From positions 1 through 32,656 of the forward strand of contig JAUYOL010000010.1 of assembly GCA_030695905.1 (NCBI GenBank): a stretch of DNA of 32,656 nt. The letters are read 5' to 3'. The position numbers and the translations under genes were made by a program. Positions 1 through 7,544 of the stretch are shown here, piece by piece (positions within the stretch are counted from its first letter, which is position 1; every line of letters starts with the position of its first letter). The notes beneath the pieces are model-generated. The model was not told where the DNA came from, did no database searches, and worked only from the letters and a program-made list of their open reading frames with translations. Origin of the DNA: Candidatus Omnitrophota bacterium. Lineage in GTDB: Bacteria > Omnitrophota > Gorgyraeia > 2-01-FULL-45-10.

Positions 1-16
1 GCTGAGCTACACCCAC
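1..16 (-). tRNA. 5' fragment of a tRNA gene cut by the window edge
   Basis: Read on the minus strand, bases 16 to 1 give GTGGGTG, TA, GCTC, AGC. This matches a tRNA 5' acceptor strand, positions 8-9 and the start of the D arm. The anticodon lies outside the window, so the amino acid cannot be called. It sits 28 bases beyond the 3' end of tRNA-Arg in the same orientation, so it probably belongs to the same tRNA cluster. Confidence 0.6.
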
Positions 17-44
17 CACAAAACTCTTTGCTTCTTCATAAAAT

Positions 45-324
45 TGGCGTCCCTGGCCTGATTCGAACAGGCGACCCTCTGCTTAGCTTACCGCACTGGA
101 TTACTCCAGCCAATTAATGTTGCGGTCTGGACTATGTCTTCACCGTTTCAGGTGTGCAGCGTATAGTCTCTGAGGACTCCCACTTAGTTTCGAGTGGTTG
201 CCTGCAAATTGCCCTGTTTATGACAGGGGTTCCTTGCATACAGCTGCATTCATTCTATGCGTTTATATTCCGCACAGAAGCTCCTATAGAAGGCAGATGC
301 TCTATCCAACTGAGCTACAGGGAC
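45..324 (-). tRNA. tRNA-Arg(UCU) interrupted by a group I intron
   Basis: On the minus strand the gene starts with acceptor GTCCCTG at 324 and ends with CAGGGAC, discriminator G and an encoded CCA at 45. The D arm (GCTC...GAGC) and T arm (GCCTG-TTCGAAT-CAGGC) are intact. With 203 nt removed, the anticodon arm becomes TCTGC-CTTCTAA-GCAGA, a seven-base loop with anticodon TCT. The 5' exon spans about 324-290 and the 3' exon about 86-45. The exon boundaries follow the group I rules of a U before the 5' splice site and a G at the intron end. They are inferred and could shift by one or two bases. Confidence 0.9.
87..289 (-). ncRNA. Group I self-splicing intron in the tRNA-Arg anticodon loop
   Basis: The 203-nt insert splits the anticodon after its first base. 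The core is recognisable on the minus strand: GACTAT (168-163) and ATAGTC (135-130) are perfectly complementary and sit in contexts typical of P7 of the IC3 tRNA introns (AGAGACTATA and GAAGACATAGTCC). The exon end CTT can pair with intron AGGAG near 285-281, giving a U-G wobble at the cut as P1 requires. The intron ends in G at 87. It has no room for a homing endonuclease, so it is a minimal ribozyme that depends on its host for spread. The subgroup is inferred from motif similarity only. Confidence 0.85.
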
Positions 325-342
325 GTCAAAAGATATATATAT

Positions 343-419
343 TGGTCGGGAAGGCGAGATTTGAACTCGCGACCTTCTGGTCCCAAACCAGACGCGCTAG
401 CCAGCTGCGCTACTTCCCG
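343..419 (-). tRNA. tRNA-Pro(UGG)
   Basis: The minus strand gives acceptor CGGGAAG pairing with CTTCCCG, discriminator A and an encoded CCA ending at 343. The anticodon arm is TCTGG-TTTGGGA-CCAGA with anticodon TGG, and the T arm is GCGAG-TTCAAAT-CTCGC. All stems close perfectly. It lies 18 bases upstream of tRNA-Arg and probably shares its transcript. Confidence 0.97.
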
Positions 420-452
420 AACATATGATAATTCTTTAGAATTCTGTAATGG

Positions 453-461
453 ATTATATCA
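453..461 (-). promoter_or_regulatory. Extended -10 promoter candidate for the tRNA cluster
   Basis: The minus strand reads TGATATAAT, a perfect extended -10 (TGnTATAAT), about 34 bases before the tRNA-Pro 5' end. No good -35 lies 16-18 bases upstream, which an extended -10 can tolerate. It sits in the short gap after rdgB, so it could serve the tRNA genes independently of read-through from rdgB. Confidence 0.5.
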
Positions 462-475
462 CAAAACCAAAATTG

Positions 476-1069
476 CTAGAGATAATATCTCAAAAATTCC
501 CGCGCTTTTTTAAGCGCTTTCGAGCGATGACTCATCCTGTCTTTGGTCTTAAATCCCAGCTGGCCGAAGGTCTTTTTATATTTCGGTATCAGGAATATCG
601 AATCATATCCGAAACCGTGTCTTCCTCTTATCGAATCCGCTATCCTGCCGGAACAATATTCTTCTATTAATTTAACTACCCTGCCTTTATCGGCAATTGC
701 GATCGCGCAAACAAATCTGGCCTGCCTTCTCCCGGCCGGCATACCGCTTAGCATCTTCAGCACTTTTACGTTATTATCGTGGTCTTTTTTCTTAGGCCCG
801 GCAAATCTTGCGCTCTTGACTCCAGGCGCGCCGCCAAGCGCCTTCACTTCCAGGCCGGAGTCATCCGCCAACACCAACCCGCAGGTAAATTTTGATATTA
901 CCAGCGCCTTCTTTACCGCATTTCCTTTAAAAGTATTCTTGTCTTCCCTTATACCGGGAGCGGGCCCTATCTCATTTAAGGAAACAACATCGGCTTTTAT
1001 GCTTTTCAAATACCTTTTAAGCTCGCGCAGCTTCTTTTCATTCCTTGTCGCTATAACTAAATCTTTCAT
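476..1069 (-). CDS. rdgB: dITP/XTP pyrophosphatase (RdgB/HAM1 family)
   Basis: The 197-residue protein has the usual family length. It hydrolyses non-canonical purine nucleoside triphosphates (dITP, XTP) to monophosphates, keeping damaged bases out of nucleic acids. Family marks are the N-terminal ATRNEKKLREL nucleotide-binding segment, LADDSGLEV with its acidic metal site near residue 70, the GVKSARFAG stretch, GFGYDSIF near residue 153 and the C-terminal SHRSKAL. The final block reads FGQLGFKTKDRMSHRS, slightly diverged from the common form. Its ATG shares one base with the rph stop (TGATG), so the two are probably translationally coupled. The rph-rdgB pairing is common in bacteria. Confidence 0.95.
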   Translation of the reverse strand: MKDLVIATRNEKKLRELKRYLKSIKADVVSLNEIGPAPGIREDKNTFKGNAVKKALVISKFTCGLVLADDSGLEVKALGGAPGVKSARFAGPKKKDHDNNVKVLKMLSGMPAGRRQARFVCAIAIADKGRVVKLIEEYCSGRIADSIRGRHGFGYDSIFLIPKYKKTFGQLGFKTKDRMSHRSKALKKAREFLRYYL

Positions 1070-1800
1070 CAGCCTATCTTTATTCCCTTTAAAACTTTTT
1101 TCTGCACGGCCATAATCTCCTGTATCCCCTTTTCGGCCAATAGTGTTAATTTATTAAGGTCTTCTCTTTTAAACGGTTCCCTCTCGGCTGTGCCCTGGAC
1201 CTCTATAAATTTCCCGTTACCCGTCATAACAATATTCATATCGACCTCGCCCTTCGAGTCCTCATCATAGTCAAGGTCGAGAACCACTTCACCGTTTATT
1301 ATGCCGACGCTTATCGCGGCCACATAGTCGGACAATGGGATATCTTTGATAATGCCGTCTTCTTTCATCTTATTGAGCGCGAGAGCTATCGCGACAAAGC
1401 TGCCCGTTATGCTAGCGCACCTGGTGCCGCCGTCGGCCTGAATAACGTCACAATCGAGCCATATAGTGCGCTCACCCAATTTCGTCATATCCGTCACGGA
1501 TCTTAACGCCCTGCCAATAAGCCTCTGTATCTCATGTGTCCTGCCGCCAAGCTTACCTTTTGAAACCTCTCTGGGCACGCGCGACCTGCATGAACGCGGT
1601 ATCATCCCATACTCACCCGTAACCCAGCCATTACCGCTATTCCTCAAAAAATGCGGCACTCCGTCTTCTACCGACGCGGTTGCGATTATCTTTGTATTAC
1701 CGAGCTCGACAAGACACGAACCTTCAGCATACTTTATATAGTTCTTGGTTATCTTTAATCCCCTAAGCTCGTTATTTTTTCTTCCATCCGCTCTTTGCAT
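1069..1800 (-). CDS. rph: Ribonuclease PH
   Basis: This 243-residue phosphorolytic 3'-5' exoribonuclease trims tRNA 3' ends using inorganic phosphate. The start [11 protein letters not shown] is the family N-terminus, which fixes the ATG at 1800 despite a 29-base overlap with the upstream fumarase gene. Other marks are [29 protein letters not shown], the [15 protein letters not shown] phosphate-binding block and the acidic [15 protein letters not shown] segment that carries the metal-binding aspartates. It fits the neighbourhood, since three tRNA genes lie just downstream, although every tRNA in this window already encodes CCA. Confidence 0.96.
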   Translation of the reverse strand: MQRADGRKNNELRGLKITKNYIKYAEGSCLVELGNTKIIATASVEDGVPHFLRNSGNGWVTGEYGMIPRSCRSRVPREVSKGKLGGRTHEIQRLIGRALRSVTDMTKLGERTIWLDCDVIQADGGTRCASITGSFVAIALALNKMKEDGIIKDIPLSDYVAAISVGIINGEVVLDLDYDEDSKGEVDMNIVMTGNGKFIEVQGTAEREPFKREDLNKLTLLAEKGIQEIMAVQKKVLKGIKIG

Positions 1801-2314
1801 AGATATTATTTCCTTTCGAATCTATTCCCACTATAAGCGGGAAGTCTCTCACTTCAAGTTTATATACGGCTTCCGGGCCAAGATCGCTAAATAAAATCGT
1901 CCTGGCGGACTTAACCTTCGCTGAAAGCAGCGCCCCTATTCCTCCTATAGCAAGAAAATATAAACACTTGTGCTTCTTTATCGCCCTAACGACTTCTTCG
2001 GACCTGTCACCCTTGCCTATCATGGCCCCCAGGCCGAGTGAAATCAGCGCGGGGGTAAAAGAATCCATCCTCGAGCTCGTTGTGGGGCCGCATGAACCTA
2101 TTGGCTTGCCCGGCCTAGCCGGGGTAGGGCCGCAATAATATATCACCGCATCTTTTAAATTTAACGGTAACGCCTTGCCCTTTTTTAAAATATCGCAGAA
2201 TCTTTTATGCGCCGCGTCGCGGGCAGTAAGTATCGTTCCGCTTAAAAGAACTTCATCCCCTGCCTTAAGTTTTTTCCTGACATTTTCCGTCAATGGTGTG
2301 GTAATTTTTATCAT
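1772..2314 (-). CDS. Class I fumarate hydratase, beta subunit
   Basis: The 180-residue protein matches the C-terminal domain of Fe-S hydro-lyases of the class I fumarase/tartrate dehydratase group. Visible marks are the [16 protein letters not shown] segment, [26 protein letters not shown] (substrate and cluster region, two cysteines) and the [15 protein letters not shown] stretch. With the alpha subunit it would interconvert fumarate and malate in the cytosol using an oxygen-sensitive [4Fe-4S] cluster. Its start overlaps the alpha stop by four bases (ATGA). Sequence alone does not exclude tartrate dehydratase or mesaconase activity, but fumarase is the usual role of the split pair in anaerobes. 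Confidence 0.9.
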   Translation of the reverse strand: MIKITTPLTENVRKKLKAGDEVLLSGTILTARDAAHKRFCDILKKGKALPLNLKDAVIYYCGPTPARPGKPIGSCGPTTSSRMDSFTPALISLGLGAMIGKGDRSEEVVRAIKKHKCLYFLAIGGIGALLSAKVKSARTILFSDLGPEAVYKLEVRDFPLIVGIDSKGNNIYAKSGWKKK

Positions 2315-3150
2315 AATATCTTTTCAGCGCTTCTCGTAGCATGGCAGCTTACATTGACAGCCACGGGTAAGCCCGCTATATGTGTCGGGAACTCTTCTAT
2401 ATTTACCCCGAGAGCGGTTGTCTTCCCGCCAAGCCCCATAGGGCCAATGCCCAGCGAATTCACTGCCTTCAATATATCTTTTTCCAACCCTCTGAAATGC
2501 TTCTTCGCGTTTTTTGTCTCTATTGAACGTAGAAGCGCTTTTTTCGACAACTGCGCGGCATAATCGAATGTCCCGCCGATGCCTATCCCTAAAACCAGCG
2601 GCGGGCAGGCATCCGGCCCGGCATTTTTCACCACCTCAAGGACGAAATCTATAATCTCTTTGTCGGATGCCGTAGGCTTCAACATATTTATGCTGCTCTT
2701 GTTCTCGCTTCCAAAACCCTTCGGTGAAACAGTAACTTTTAATCTGTCGCCCTTAACGATGCTGATATTAATAATGGACGGGGTGTTTGTATTTGTATTT
2801 TTTCTTACGAGGGAATCATCTACAACGGATTTACGCAAATAGCCCTTTTTATAAGCGTCCTCAACACCTTCGTATAATGCTTCTTCTAAATCCCCTTTTA
2901 TCGTGACCTCACTGCCGATCTCCAAAAATATGGAGACAATACCTGTATCCTGACAGATCGCCAGACGTTTCTTCTTCGCTATTCGCGCATTTTCTATAAC
3001 GGCTTTGAGTATATTTTTGGCCCTGGGCCTCGTCTCTTTTCTTAAAGCCATTTTCAACGCTTTCAAAATATCTTTGCGTAACTCAAAATTCGCCTTTAAG
3101 CAAAGTTCGGTTACCACTTCTCTGATCTTTGAAACGCTTATCTCTCTCAT
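2311..3150 (-). CDS. Class I fumarate hydratase, alpha subunit
   Basis: This is the catalytic partner of the beta subunit, 279 residues from the chosen ATG. The three cluster cysteines expected of the family are seen in AICQDTGIVSIF, in DACPPLVLGIGIGGTFDYAA and in the C-terminal [16 protein letters not shown] nine bases upstream is in frame, but the ATG at 3150 is preferred because GGAAGA lies about nine bases before it, while it would abut the TTG. The gene starts about 30 bases after queF ends, so it likely belongs to the same long transcript. A two-subunit fumarase is typical of strict anaerobes and fits the hydrogenase elsewhere in the window. Confidence 0.9.
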   Translation of the reverse strand: MREISVSKIREVVTELCLKANFELRKDILKALKMALRKETRPRAKNILKAVIENARIAKKKRLAICQDTGIVSIFLEIGSEVTIKGDLEEALYEGVEDAYKKGYLRKSVVDDSLVRKNTNTNTPSIINISIVKGDRLKVTVSPKGFGSENKSSINMLKPTASDKEIIDFVLEVVKNAGPDACPPLVLGIGIGGTFDYAAQLSKKALLRSIETKNAKKHFRGLEKDILKAVNSLGIGPMGLGGKTTALGVNIEEFPTHIAGLPVAVNVSCHATRSAEKIL

Positions 3151-3180
3151 AATGACCAATCTTCCAAGCCCGGCTTGTAT

Positions 3181-3570
3181 TTAAGCTTTATATTCTGCTT
3201 TTACCGACGTCTTTATCCCGCCGCGCGCATTGAACTCGCCCGAGACTTCCATCCACCGCGGCTTGCACGCGCTAACAAGATCGTCCAAAAATCTATTCAC
3301 AACATTCTCATGAAATATTCCCACATCCCTGTAGAATATCTCATAATATTTAAGCGACTTTAATTCTATACACAATTCGTCCGGCACATATTTTATAGTG
3401 ATGTTGGCAAAATCCGGCAAGCCGGTCTTCGGGCATATGCAGGTAAACTCCGGTATATCTATTGCAATCACGTAGTCTCTGTCCGGATACTGATTTTTCC
3501 AGACTTCGATTTTCGGAGTCTTCAGGTTCTTTATATTTTTCTGCAAGCCTTCGTAAGACGATTTTTTCAC
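3181..3570 (-). CDS. queF: NADPH-dependent preQ0 reductase QueF
   Basis: QueF reduces the nitrile of 7-cyano-7-deazaguanine (preQ0) to the amine of preQ1 on the way to queuosine. At 129 residues it is the short single-domain type. It has the catalytic pair in EFTCICPKTGLPDF (Cys46, Asp53) and the QueF motif ELKSLKYY, followed by FHENVVNRFLDDL. The start is GTG, fixed by a one-base overlap with the preceding stop (TAGTG). An extra Cys44 lies two residues before the catalytic cysteine, where serine or another small residue is common. Confidence 0.95.
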   Translation of the reverse strand: MKKSSYEGLQKNIKNLKTPKIEVWKNQYPDRDYVIAIDIPEFTCICPKTGLPDFANITIKYVPDELCIELKSLKYYEIFYRDVGIFHENVVNRFLDDLVSACKPRWMEVSGEFNARGGIKTSVKAEYKA

Positions 3571-4946
3571 TATTTTATCCCCAATATCTTATGTATCTGC
3601 GGTATCACCCGAGAATCCGCGACCCCTCGCTTAAGGGCTAAATCTGAAAACTCCCGCAGCCTGTCTTCAGGCACCGCTTTATCGACCTTTTTAACCGGCG
3701 TAGCCGGCTGTATTATTAAAGGGATCCTGGCATTAACCTTCTTTATCGATTCTACCACTCGTTCTATATCGGCAGTTTTTGTTTCGGGGGTTACAACCGC
3801 CTTCACAAATACTTTTTTTGCAGAAGCTATCTTTAAAAACTCCAGATGCTCATCCCAATAAGACCTGTCCTTTGTCGATGACGGCAATTTAAAGTCCATC
3901 GCGACTATATCCACAAAATCGATCACCTGACGAAGTTTATCCGGCAGCGTGCCATTGGTCTCAAGATATGTTTTGAATCCTATCTCTTTAAGCGACGGGA
4001 GCAGCTTTCTTAAAAATTCCGCATATATCAGAGGCTCTCCCCCGGTCAATGATATGGAATGATGCGGACCGCTCTTTTTATCAATAGTCATTACCTCGCG
4101 CACCAACTGCGCCGGCGAGTACTCCTTGCCGGAAGGCCTATTAGGCGTATCACAAAATCCGCATTCCATATTACATCTTTTGAAGCGAATAAATATCTGC
4201 CGCGATCCCGCGAAGATCCCCTCTCCCTGCATCGAAGAAAATATCTCTGTAACCATAGCTTTCGGCGTCGGTTGGTAACCTATCAATGGGTCTATAACCT
4301 GGGCCTGGTTAAAACCATTCGCTCTTAAGATACATGAATCACACTTTGCGCAAGGTTTTGCTCCGCCCAAATAGCATGACCATGTAAGGGCAAACGGCAC
4401 CCCTAAAGAAACACCCGTCTTTATGATCTGGGCCTTTGTCTTTTTTATCAGCGGAAATTCTAACTTAAGGTGACCGCGAGTCCCGGCCTTCGTGCCCAAC
4501 GCGATCACTTTACCAAATGCCTCAAGGTATTCTTTCCTGCAATCCGGATAGCCGCTTGAATCTTCATAGTGAGCGCCTATAAAAATCGATTCCGCGCCTA
4601 TTGCCTCGGCGAAAGAACTTGCCATGCTTAAAAATATGGTATTCCGGCCCGGCACATATGTGGACGGTATGTCGCCTTTTTTTATCTCGCTTATCGTCCT
4701 GCCCAGCGGTATCTTGGCTTCATCGTCAATGAGGCTTGAGCCTTTCCATGGAAAAGACAACTTAACAACCCTAAATTCCGATCCGGCGGCTTGCGCTATC
4801 TTTTTTGCCTGCCCTATCTCTTTCTTGTGTTTTTGGCCGTAATCAAATATAAGGCACTTACAGTCATAGCCATTTTTCTTAGCAATGTATAAGGCTACGG
4901 CTGAGTCTAGTCCGCCCGAAAGTAATACCACGGCTTTTTTTTGCAT
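3570..4946 (-). CDS. QueC-QueE fusion: preQ0 synthase joined to CDG synthase
   Basis: This 458-residue protein joins two consecutive steps of queuosine synthesis in one chain. Residues 1 to about 222 are QueC (7-cyano-7-deazaguanine synthase). They carry the ATP pyrophosphatase loop LLSGGLDSAVA near residue 10, VPGRNTIFLS near 98, and a zinc site from Cys191, Cys199, Cys202 and Cys205. Residues from about 231 are QueE (7-carboxy-7-deazaguanine synthase), starting TEIFSSMQGEG, with the radical SAM motif CNMECGFC (Cys258, Cys262, Cys265) and SLTGGEPL. There is no stop or frameshift between them, only a linker of about ten residues. The ATG at 4946 is chosen because QueC starts there; an in-frame ATG at 4994 would add 16 residues inside queD. 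QueE makes the QueC substrate, so the order in the chain is product enzyme first. Confidence 0.95.
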   Translation of the reverse strand: MQKKAVVLLSGGLDSAVALYIAKKNGYDCKCLIFDYGQKHKKEIGQAKKIAQAAGSEFRVVKLSFPWKGSSLIDDEAKIPLGRTISEIKKGDIPSTYVPGRNTIFLSMASSFAEAIGAESIFIGAHYEDSSGYPDCRKEYLEAFGKVIALGTKAGTRGHLKLEFPLIKKTKAQIIKTGVSLGVPFALTWSCYLGGAKPCAKCDSCILRANGFNQAQVIDPLIGYQPTPKAMVTEIFSSMQGEGIFAGSRQIFIRFKRCNMECGFCDTPNRPSGKEYSPAQLVREVMTIDKKSGPHHSISLTGGEPLIYAEFLRKLLPSLKEIGFKTYLETNGTLPDKLRQVIDFVDIVAMDFKLPSSTKDRSYWDEHLEFLKIASAKKVFVKAVVTPETKTADIERVVESIKKVNARIPLIIQPATPVKKVDKAVPEDRLREFSDLALKRGVADSRVIPQIHKILGIK

Positions 4947-4950
4947 ATTT

Positions 4951-5307
4951 TTAAGCTCTATATGTCGCGCAGGAGCTATCATTCTCCCACACACAGACCG
5001 AATATATGTGTTTATCCTTCTTTTTTAACATATCGTATATGAACTTCGCCATATTTTCGGATGTTGGATTGATATCTTTAAATATCCCCGCCTCGTTAAG
5101 ATACGAATGGTCAAACTCCTCGAGAACGGCTCTCAACATAGCCTTGGCCTCTTTAAAATCTATTGCCATGCCGTCTTTATCTAAGGAGTCGTAAGCAAAT
5201 ATCGCTTCGACCTTCCAATTATGGCCGTGAAGATTTTCGCATTTGCCATGGTAATTCCGAAGATTATGCGCCGCGCTGAATGATGACTGTATCTTTATTT
5301 CATACAA
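4951..5307 (-). CDS. queD: 6-carboxy-5,6,7,8-tetrahydropterin synthase QueD
   Basis: QueD converts 7,8-dihydroneopterin triphosphate to 6-carboxytetrahydropterin, the first dedicated step toward preQ0. The 118-residue length is normal. Zinc ligands are the histidine in FSAAHNL and the two in LHGHNW; the catalytic cysteine is in GKCENLHGHNW and the catalytic His/Asp region is EEFDHSYLN. The only workable start is TTG at 5307: a GGGGG ribosome-binding run lies about nine bases upstream and an in-frame TAA precedes it. It overlaps the end of murI by eight bases. With queC-queE and queF it completes the route from the pterin to preQ1; folE and tgt are not in the window. Confidence 0.94.
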   Translation of the reverse strand: MYEIKIQSSFSAAHNLRNYHGKCENLHGHNWKVEAIFAYDSLDKDGMAIDFKEAKAMLRAVLEEFDHSYLNEAGIFKDINPTSENMAKFIYDMLKKKDKHIYSVCVWENDSSCATYRA

Positions 5308-6097
5308 TTTTTGTTACCCCCTGCATCTTCCTCTTCAGGAAACGCCCGCCCAATCTTACGAAATTTTCCGGCTGATCGCTTACAAAAAATTTATGCTTCT
5401 TTTTTCCGGACGATGCATTTAATAATCCGCTTGCGTCCAGTAAATCCCGGGCCTCTTTCGCGACTTCCTGCGCCGAATCTACCAGGTGCACAGAACTGCC
5501 CATAACTTCCTTGACCACATTCTTTAGAAGCGGATAGTGCGTGCAGCCTAATATCAGCGTGTCTATATTTTTCTTCTTCAACGGCTTTAAGTATATCGAC
5601 GCGATATCGCGCGTCACGTTATCCTTTGTCCATCCCTCTTCTGCTAAAGGCACGAAGAGGGGGCATTTTTGGCTATAGACCGCCGTTTTAGAACTTATCT
5701 TCTTGATCGCCTTCTCGTACGCGCCGGAATTTATCGTAGCATTTGTACCTATAACGCCCACCCTGGAGCTTCTTGTGACATTAACGGCGTTCCTCGCGCC
5801 GGGCTCGATAACGCCTATTATCGGCACCCTGAAGCACCTTTTTAGAAAACCGAGGCTCAAAGATGAGGCTGTGTTGCACGCCACAAGGACCAGTTTAACA
5901 TTGTGCTTCATCAAAAATTCCACATTCTCGACCGAAAATTTTGTTATCGTCTCTTTTGATTTTGTTCCATATGGCACGCGCGCGGTATCGCCGAAATATA
6001 CTATCGCCTCCTTGGGCAAAACTTTTTCGACTTCGCTAAATACCGTCAATCCGCCTACACCAGAATCAAATATACCTATCGGCCTGGAGTCGCTCAC
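5300..6097 (-). CDS. murI: Glutamate racemase
   Basis: MurI makes D-glutamate for peptidoglycan. The 265-residue protein carries the N-terminal IGIFDSGVGGLTVF with its substrate-binding Asp and Ser, the first catalytic cysteine in VACNTASS (Cys74) and the second in GCTHYPLL, with YFGDTARVPYG in between. The start is GTG, overlapping the amidase stop by four bases (GTGA). It shares a transcript with the upstream cell-wall amidase, so the 5' end of this operon is a cell-wall pair before the queuosine genes begin. Confidence 0.96.
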   Translation of the reverse strand: MSDSRPIGIFDSGVGGLTVFSEVEKVLPKEAIVYFGDTARVPYGTKSKETITKFSVENVEFLMKHNVKLVLVACNTASSLSLGFLKRCFRVPIIGVIEPGARNAVNVTRSSRVGVIGTNATINSGAYEKAIKKISSKTAVYSQKCPLFVPLAEEGWTKDNVTRDIASIYLKPLKKKNIDTLILGCTHYPLLKNVVKEVMGSSVHLVDSAQEVAKEARDLLDASGLLNASSGKKKHKFFVSDQPENFVRLGGRFLKRKMQGVTKIV

Positions 6098-7218
6098 AGT
6101 GTAAAGCCCTCCGTCCTTTCATATTCGTTTTTATAAGACAAAACGCCCTTGGCTATAACCTCCGCCATTCTATCCGCATACCCGGGATCTCTGAATTTAA
6201 GCTCCTCAAACTTGTTGCTTATATAACCCGTTTCTACAAGCACCGACGGTATTCTTGTATATTTTAGCACATAAAATCTTGCCGTCTTAGTTCCCCTATT
6301 CCTGGTAATTAAACTATTTTCAACGGACCTGCATATATAGCTTGCAAGTTCCGCGGATTCGCGCCTGTTTTCAGTCAACTTCATATCCCAAAGAGTCTTA
6401 TCAAGAGTGGTGGAATGTTCTAAAATAGTTTCTTCATCCAATTTTAATGTAGCGTTTTCAAATGCCTCTATAGCGCGAGCATTGTCGTCTGTTGCCTCTG
6501 AAAGATAGTAACATTCAAAACCGTTCAGCGAACGTGACCGCGACGCGTTTACATGGACGCTTACAAAAAGGTCCGCGCCGCTTGAATTCGCTAAACGCGC
6601 TCTTCCCTGAAGGGGGATAAACACATCGCTGTCTCTGGTCATTATCACCTTTATCCCGTTATCTTCGAGAATATTCCTCAATTTCTTCGCTATGGCAAGA
6701 GTTATATCCCTCTCTTTTATCCTCAAACGTCTTCCGATAGCGCCCGGGTCTTTGCCGCCATGGCCCGCATCAAGGACTATCGTTCGTATAGCATACCTGC
6801 CTATGGATTTCGCTATGGGAGTCTTTACAGCCGTTTCCTGCGCACGCGCTGTAACAATAAATCCAAGATCGTTTCGCACAAACGATGTTGGAACATATAC
6901 TATCCCGTTAGTGAGTACAACAGGACTCGACAACTTTTTTTCATTTTCATTAATAATAATTCTATCGCTTCCGGCCCTTAGGATTATCCTGCCATTTTTG
7001 GTAATTATGGCCGTGCGCATAAAACTGTCCCATTTCCAATCAATACCGTACGCTTCGCACAGCCTTAAAAGCGGCACATACTGGACATCATTGAAGACCC
7101 TCATATCCTTGTTTAAGGACTGGTCCAGCTTAAGATATGGCGCCTGCGCGGCGCATCCAGCAACGAAAAGCGCCAGCACAAAAACCACAGCTATCTTATG
7201 TTTTAAGTATGATTGCAT
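6094..7218 (-). CDS. Lipoprotein N-acetylmuramoyl-L-alanine amidase
   Basis: This 374-residue exported zinc amidase cleaves the bond between N-acetylmuramic acid and the stem peptide. Residues 1-22 form a lipoprotein signal peptide (KHKIAVVFVLALFVAGC) with Cys22 as the lipidation site, so it should be membrane-anchored on the outside. Residues about 38-122 resemble the copper amine oxidase N-terminal-like domain often fused to wall amidases (VPLLRLCEAYGIDWKWD, VYVPTSFVR). From about 145 it is an Amidase_3 domain, with zinc ligands His153 (VLDAGHGGKDPGA), Glu169 and His222 (VSVHVNAS), and the catalytic glutamate at 329 (VLVETGYISN). No promoter is obvious between it and the repeat upstream, so read-through from the tRNA-Leu promoter is possible. 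Confidence 0.93.
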   Translation of the reverse strand: MQSYLKHKIAVVFVLALFVAGCAAQAPYLKLDQSLNKDMRVFNDVQYVPLLRLCEAYGIDWKWDSFMRTAIITKNGRIILRAGSDRIIINENEKKLSSPVVLTNGIVYVPTSFVRNDLGFIVTARAQETAVKTPIAKSIGRYAIRTIVLDAGHGGKDPGAIGRRLRIKERDITLAIAKKLRNILEDNGIKVIMTRDSDVFIPLQGRARLANSSGADLFVSVHVNASRSRSLNGFECYYLSEATDDNARAIEAFENATLKLDEETILEHSTTLDKTLWDMKLTENRRESAELASYICRSVENSLITRNRGTKTARFYVLKYTRIPSVLVETGYISNKFEELKFRDPGYADRMAEVIAKGVLSYKNEYERTEGFTL

Positions 7219-7230
7219 AAAAGAGTAAAT

Positions 7231-7337
7231 GGCTGTGCCATGAACCCGAGCCTTGTCCTGTACCAGTCGTCGCTCATTTTATTCGCTCCTCCGGTACAGG
7301 ACATGAACCACATAGATGGCAAAGCGAGTGGTTCATG
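7231..7337 (-). repeat. Palindromic repeat, copy A, directly 3' of tRNA-Leu
   Basis: Three parts are visible. First, 7302-7311 and 7328-7337 form a perfect 10-bp inverted repeat (CATGAACCAC / GTGGTTCATG) whose outer end is the tRNA CCA. Second, 7255-7302 is a 48-nt unit whose ends GTCCTGTACC and GGTACAGGAC are perfect inverted repeats. Third, 7231-7246 reads GGTTCATGGCACAGCC on the minus strand. All three recur in copy B after the tmRNA. No T-run follows the hairpin, so it is not a standard terminator. This copy fills most of the gap between tRNA-Leu and the amidase gene. Confidence 0.8.
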
Positions 7338-7420
7338 GTGCGGAAGGAGGGATTTGAACCCTCAAGCCTTGCAGCACAGGCTTCTGAGACCTGCGCGTAT
7401 GCCAGTTCCGCCACTTCCGC
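7336..7420 (-). tRNA. tRNA-Leu(CAG)
   Basis: On the minus strand acceptor GCGGAAG pairs with CTTCCGC, followed by discriminator A and an encoded CCA. The anticodon arm is CAGGT-CTCAGAA-GCCTG with anticodon CAG. A long variable region of about 13 bases and the T arm GAGGG-TTCAAAT-CCCTC confirm a class II leucine tRNA. Its CCA is shared with the first inverted repeat of the downstream palindromic element. Confidence 0.95.
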
Positions 7421-7457
7421 ACAAATATTGTAAATTGTCATCGATTTTAGCTCACCA

Positions 7458-7486
7458 AGTATACCGCAAAACGGCATAACTGTCAA
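7458..7486 (-). promoter_or_regulatory. Strong sigma70-type promoter for tRNA-Leu
   Basis: The minus strand has TTGACA (7486-7481), a 17-base spacer and TATACT (7463-7458), matching 11 of 12 consensus bases with ideal spacing. Transcription should begin near 7451, about 30 bases before the mature tRNA 5' end. The strength fits a stable RNA gene. It runs divergently from the smpB promoter about 20 bases away. Confidence 0.85.
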
Positions 7487-7502
7487 TCGGCCCTTACCCG
7501 CC

Positions 7503-7531
7503 TTGCTTTAGGGCTAATATTGTGATATCTT
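7503..7531 (+). promoter_or_regulatory. Promoter candidate for smpB-ssrA
   Basis: TTGCTT (7503-7508), a 17-base spacer and TATCTT (7526-7531) lie just ahead of smpB. Initiation near 7538 would leave a leader of only about seven bases, which agrees with the lack of a Shine-Dalgarno sequence before the ATG. Each hexamer has two or fewer mismatches, so the call is tentative. Confidence 0.45.
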
Positions 7532-7544
7532 AGAGCATAATATT

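Noticed and set aside
154-513. Plus-strand open frame with a GRRDLNSRPSGPKPDALAS-like peptide
   Set aside because: This is the reverse complement of the tRNA-Pro and intron-containing tRNA-Arg genes; such peptides are a known artefact of reading tRNAs backwards.
543-1115. 190-codon plus-strand open frame
   Set aside because: Antisense shadow of rdgB, whose motifs are unmistakable.
5308-7218. preQ1 riboswitch ahead of the queuosine genes
   Set aside because: queD starts inside the end of murI, so there is no leader to hold one, and no preQ1-like pattern was seen upstream.
6692-7228. 178-codon plus-strand open frame
   Set aside because: Antisense to the signal peptide and first domains of the wall amidase; composition looks like a reversed coding strand.
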